Shown here piece by piece: positions 6,931 through 9,586 of a stretch of DNA of 9,586 nucleotides. This stretch comes from Gammaproteobacteria bacterium (GTDB taxonomy: Bacteria > Pseudomonadota > Gammaproteobacteria > Steroidobacterales > Woeseiaceae). How positions within the stretch are numbered: position 1 is the stretch's first letter; the number at the start of each line of letters is the position of its first letter. Both the position numbers and the translations under genes were made by a program. The DNA lies in the NCBI GenBank assembly GCA_003645495.1, contig QNFK01000040.1, positions 1-9,586 of the forward strand, read 5' to 3'. Below the pieces are notes generated by a model. The model did no database searches and had not been told where the DNA came from. It saw only the letters and a program-made list of their open reading frames with translations.

Positions 6931-7377
6931 TTAGCCGCCACAACCGCCGATGGTTACTTTCACTTCTTTCGTGGTGCTGTAGACAGCGCCGCCCGCCTTG
7001 ACCAATGCCACTACTTGTGAGCTCTCACCCATTTTGATTCTGACTGAGACAGTCGGCACTGACCTGGGCGACATGATGAAAGACGCCGCCAGCGGAGTCG
7101 GATTATTGACAACGACAATACTAATCGACTCGACGTTCTCGAGATCGGTCTTAATCGTTACCGGAACAACCGCACCGTTTTCAGCAATGTCAGGTATCTT
7201 CATCATCACTTGATCACTATCGGTCGGCGCCTGGCCAAACAGGTCAGCGATAACTTTATCGGCATCGGTTTCCTGAAATACTGAATCCGGCCGTGCCGCC
7301 AGTAGCAGGCGTGGCCACGCCGCGATTGCTGCGAGAGCAAACATGCCTTTCAGCACCAGTCTTCGGTGTGCATTCAT
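6931..7377 (-). CDS. soxY: SoxY, sulfur carrier with C-terminal GGCGG
   Basis: SoxY binds thiosulfate-derived sulfur covalently on the Cys of a flexible C-terminal arm and presents it in turn to SoxXA, SoxB and SoxCD. The 148-residue product has a Tat signal (MNAHRRLVLKG, hydrophobic core to LLLAA, cleavage near 28), an immunoglobulin-like domain (VPVTIKTDLENVESISIVVVNNPTP at 72-96), and ends in IGGCGG with Cys146, the exact carrier motif. GGAG at 7390-7387 lies nine bases ahead of the ATG, in the 15-base gap after the soxX stop. Tat export allows folded SoxYZ to cross the membrane together. Nothing is missing from the expected family features. Confidence 0.97.
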   Translation of the reverse strand: MNAHRRLVLKGMFALAAIAAWPRLLLAARPDSVFQETDADKVIADLFGQAPTDSDQVMMKIPDIAENGAVVPVTIKTDLENVESISIVVVNNPTPLAASFIMSPRSVPTVSVRIKMGESSQVVALVKAGGAVYSTTKEVKVTIGGCGG

Positions 7378-7392
7378 TTCTTCAAACTCCGT

Positions 7393-7746
7393 CTAAAGTG
7401 AGTGAATAAAATCGACAAGCAGGTCGATCTCATCTTCAGTAAGTATGCGATGTCGTCCGTACGGCGGCATGCGGGTTGTCGGTTCTCTTACAGATGCATC
7501 CCATATCTGTGCACGAAGATCGGCACGGTCAGGAAAGCGTGTTTTCATCAATAACAATGGTGGCCCGTAGTTGCCTGCGAGCTCACCACCTTGTATCAAG
7601 TGACATGCGAGGCAGTTTCCCTTGGCACGCGTAAATGCAATTGCTTTGCCACGCTCGAGCGCCTCTGCTGTCGGCGCATCATCCGCTAGGCCGGGCTGCA
7701 CACTGGTGAAAAAAACCAGTAGCGAGAGCGTTAGAATTTTTCGCAT
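7393..7746 (-). CDS. soxX: SoxX, cytochrome c subunit of SoxXA
   Basis: SoxX is the small monoheme cytochrome that takes electrons from the SoxXA reaction. The 117-residue protein has a Sec signal peptide (MRKILTLSLLVFFTSVQPGLA, cleavage before DDAP), the heme motif CLACH (Cys45, Cys48, His49) followed by GNYGPPLLLMKTRFPD, and the distal ligand Met93 in TRMPPYGRHRILTEDEI. Length and motif order are those of the short SoxX type. It starts 11 bases after the soxD stop, and its AGGGGA ribosome site at 7759-7754 overlaps that stop codon, so translation is probably coupled to soxD. soxY follows after 15 bases. Confidence 0.95.
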   Translation of the reverse strand: MRKILTLSLLVFFTSVQPGLADDAPTAEALERGKAIAFTRAKGNCLACHLIQGGELAGNYGPPLLLMKTRFPDRADLRAQIWDASVREPTTRMPPYGRHRILTEDEIDLLVDFIHSL

Positions 7747-7753
7747 TGCGTAG

Positions 7754-7759
7754 TCCCCT
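7754..7759 (-). promoter_or_regulatory. soxX Shine-Dalgarno overlapping the soxD stop
   Basis: AGGGGA read on the minus strand; the AG belongs to the TAG stop of soxD (7760-7758). Seven bases separate it from the soxX ATG at 7746. The overlap suggests ribosomes ending soxD restart on soxX. Confidence 0.6.
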
Positions 7760-8900
7760 AGTTGGCTGCACGTTCGATCATGAAATCGACGGCTGCAGTA
7801 ACATCGTCATCGCTAAGTTGCGTCTGCCCACCTTTCGGCGGCATGAAGCCTTTGCCGTTAATAGAGCTGCTGATCAGCGCGTCGCGTCCCAGTGCGATGC
7901 GCTCCGCCCATGCGGCCTGTTCACCCAGGATTGGCGCATCGGCCACGCCCGCAGCATGACACATCGCGCAGGCCTGTTGATATGTAGCTTCTCCGGGAGA
8001 CATCTCTACCGCAGCTGTACTCGCGGCCTCCGGCTCCGGCTCATCCGTTAACGTCGGCTCGGAGGTGATTGTAATGGTTGCAGGATCCTTGCAATTACTC
8101 ATGCAAAGTTCGTTGGCCGTGTCCGGCCGGTCGTCAAAGAAAAACCCGTCTTTATTCGGCATTTCGATCGCCGCCAGGGTGTCCTGATTCAACTCGAAAT
8201 CGTAGTCCACCAGGTCGTTCAGGTACAACACGTATGCCGTTATCGCATACACCTCTTCGTCACTAAGGGACTCTGGCTCGGCGAATGGCATTGCTCTGTG
8301 AATGTAGTCCCAAAGCGTACTGGCATATGGCCAGAAGCTGCCCACCGTTTTTTCCGGTCGCGGCTCGGTCAACGTTCCTTCACCGCCCGCCAGAACCGGA
8401 TACCGGCCGACGCCCTCGCCAAAAGAACCATGGCAAAGCGCGCATTTATCTTCATACATCATTTCGCCATCTTCAGGTGTGGCGCTGCCTGGCGGCAATC
8501 CCATACCGTCGGGTCGAATATCAATATCCCAACCAGCAATTTCCACAGCACTTGCATCCTGACCGTAGCCGTAATGCCCTGTCGGTTGCACGGCAGGCGC
8601 GTTGTATTCCGTGACGACTATTTCCCCGGTCGCGACTGCATCGCCAGCAGCCGTCGACGCACATGCTGCCAGAAGGATTGCCGCCAGGATCAGCGTTGCT
8701 AGAGCCCGAACATTGTATGAGTGGGCGGGACTGTCGGTTTCTGTGCCGAGTGCAGCGCGTTCGATCGTGTGAGAGACGTAGCGGGGACTACGTATTGAGC
8801 AGGATCGGGCGCGATGTGCCGGCACAGGAGGCGACAGCCTGGCAGGCGCAAACTGCAACCCTTTCACTTTCGTCGAAAATACCGCATCCATTCGAATCAT
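7758..8900 (-). CDS. soxD: SoxD, diheme cytochrome c of SoxCD; start region disrupted
   Basis: SoxD passes electrons from the molybdenum subunit SoxC during oxidation of SoxY-bound sulfane sulfur. Counting from the ATG at 8900 (380 residues), family marks are WDIDIRPDGMGLPPGS (124-139), heme 1 CALCH (153-157), GVGRYPVLAGGEGTL, KTVGSFWPYASTLWDYIHRAMPF with ligand Met204, DGFFFDDRPDT, and a linked second domain with CAMCH (311-315) and Met353 in GFMPPKGG. A lipoprotein-type signal ALATLILAAILLAAC ends at Cys80. Residues 1-66 are encoded inside the repeat element at 8703-8947 and look arbitrary (Arg, Ser and Pro rich). No ATG, GTG or TTG occurs in frame between Val26 (GTG, 8825) and the signal. 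The ATG at 8900 has GGAA upstream. The true start, and whether the protein is exported normally, are uncertain; the mature domains are intact. Confidence 0.9.
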   Translation of the reverse strand: MIRMDAVFSTKVKGLQFAPARLSPPVPAHRARSCSIRSPRYVSHTIERAALGTETDSPAHSYNVRALATLILAAILLAACASTAAGDAVATGEIVVTEYNAPAVQPTGHYGYGQDASAVEIAGWDIDIRPDGMGLPPGSATPEDGEMMYEDKCALCHGSFGEGVGRYPVLAGGEGTLTEPRPEKTVGSFWPYASTLWDYIHRAMPFAEPESLSDEEVYAITAYVLYLNDLVDYDFELNQDTLAAIEMPNKDGFFFDDRPDTANELCMSNCKDPATITITSEPTLTDEPEPEAASTAAVEMSPGEATYQQACAMCHAAGVADAPILGEQAAWAERIALGRDALISSSINGKGFMPPKGGQTQLSDDDVTAAVDFMIERAAN

Positions 8901-8947
8901 CGCCCATTTCCGTTTATGAGCGCCGGCACTCGTGCAATGTTCGGGCT
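8703..8947. mobile_element. 245-bp MITE-like element between soxC and soxD
   Basis: The ends 8703-8723 and 8927-8947 are inverted copies matching at 19 of 21 positions, the first 13 perfectly (AGCCCGAACATTG). The interior is rich in inverted repeats: ACGTAG/CTACGT around a six-base loop (8776-8793), 8756-8766 against 8803-8813 (9 of 11), and the 12-bp palindrome TGTGCCGGCACA (8815-8826). No transposase is present. The right end reads TAGCCCGAAC on the minus strand, and its TAG is the stop codon of soxC. The left end stops within the signal-peptide codons of soxD. The outermost bases would be TA at the right and GA at the left, so a TA target duplication with one change is possible. The terminal word is related to that of the element at 5148-5340. 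Confidence 0.72.
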
Positions 8948-9586
8948 AACTAATCTGAACATTGGTAACCTTCCCGTCTTCATGCAAACGCCAGGTGTGT
9001 ATTGCGTTCTTGTGATAAATCGAACTCGTGCCGCGTGCTTCACGTAACTGGGTATAGGTAGGCTGTACATAGCCGGTTTCGTCCACCGCCCTGCTCTGGA
9101 TCATCGCGGGGCCGCCGTCCCAATCCCACTCCAGACCAAAGCGGGTCAATGCCTTGGGCAACACGAGACCCTTCAGTTTCGCCGGCCGCCAGTTGACGCC
9201 GCCGTCGAATGAAACATCAACACGTTTGATTTTTCCTTTGCCTGACCAGGCCAGACCCTGCACTTCGTAACGACCTTTCTCACGTACCGGCTTTTCCGGG
9301 CACGGGAACGTCACCACCGAGTTGCATTCCTGTATGTAGGCAAATTTCCGCGCCCGGCCATCGGCAAGAAGATCGGTGTACTTGGAGGTCTCCTCCCGGT
9401 GGTACCAGGGCTTGTCACCGACTTCCAGCCGGCGCAACCACTTGACTGAAGTATTACCCTCCCAGCCCGGATTCATTAGACGGATCGGATAACCCTGTTC
9501 AGGTCGCAACGGCTCGCCGTTTTGTGCGTACACGATTAACGCATCGTCCATGGCTTTTTCCAGCGGTATTGAACGACTCATATGCG
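8946..9586 (-). CDS. soxC: SoxC, molybdopterin subunit of sulfane dehydrogenase SoxCD (5' end outside window)
   Basis: SoxC belongs to the sulfite oxidase family and, with SoxD, oxidises the sulfane sulfur left on SoxY in the periplasm. The last 212 residues are visible and the frame continues past base 9586, so the ATG at 9581 is internal, not a start. The visible part opens with the SoxC signature RSIPLEKAMDDALIVYAQNG, then GYPIRLMNPGWEGNTSVKWLRRLEVGDKPW and HREETSKYTDL, at the end of the molybdenum-cofactor domain. The C-terminal dimerisation domain follows, with CPEKPV, VDVSFDGGVNW, FGLEWDWDGG and AVDETGYVQP. The cofactor-binding Cys lies upstream and cannot be checked. The stop codon is the first three bases of an inverted-repeat element, so the last residues (VQIS) may differ from the ancestral end. 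Confidence 0.95.
   Translation of the reverse strand, partial: HMSRSIPLEKAMDDALIVYAQNGEPLRPEQGYPIRLMNPGWEGNTSVKWLRRLEVGDKPWYHREETSKYTDLLADGRARKFAYIQECNSVVTFPCPEKPVREKGRYEVQGLAWSGKGKIKRVDVSFDGGVNWRPAKLKGLVLPKALTRFGLEWDWDGGPAMIQSRAVDETGYVQPTYTQLREARGTSSIYHKNAIHTWRLHEDGKVTNVQIS

Noticed and set aside
8285..8953. Overlapping plus-strand frames opposite soxD and the soxC/soxD element
   Set aside because: They are antisense to clear SoxD heme domains or built from the repeat, and have no domain character.
1..9586. CRISPR arrays, tRNA or rRNA genes
   Set aside because: No regularly spaced direct repeats and no RNA-gene signatures were seen on either strand.

Overview
The window holds most of a periplasmic Sox (thiosulfate-oxidising) gene cluster. 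All genes lie on the minus strand, so transcription runs from base 9586 towards base 1. The proteins look gammaproteobacterial. An uncultivated marine or sediment sulfur oxidiser of the Woeseia type would fit, but that placement is an inference from protein style and gene order, not something the sequence proves.

In transcriptional order the window contains: soxC (5' end outside the window), a 245-bp inverted-repeat element, soxD, soxX, soxY, soxZ, soxA, a small lipoprotein gene that is very probably soxK, a second inverted-repeat element of 193 bp, soxB, and an exported DsrE/F-like gene. Then comes a 266-bp gap with REP-like inverted repeats, followed by a class III aminotransferase gene and an APC-family amino acid permease gene that runs off the left edge.

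The genes from soxD to soxA are separated by at most about 25 bases, as expected for one operon. SoxYZ carries sulfur intermediates on the Cys of the GGCGG tail of SoxY. SoxXA(K) couples thiosulfate to that Cys, SoxB hydrolyses off sulfate, and SoxCD oxidises the remaining sulfane sulfur. Having soxCD alongside soxXYZAB predicts complete oxidation of thiosulfate to sulfate. SoxA has a single heme motif. The aminotransferase and permease genes look like a separate amino acid or amine use module.

The main surprise is the pair of short, transposase-free, palindrome-rich elements inserted into the sox operon. Their terminal repeats are related (TAGCCCGGACTATTCATGAA, and TAGCCCGAACATTGCACGAG with mismatches). 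The one between soxC and soxD supplies the soxC stop codon and replaces the expected soxD start region. As a result the soxD frame has no close start codon ahead of its signal sequence, and the annotated N-terminus would be read from the element.
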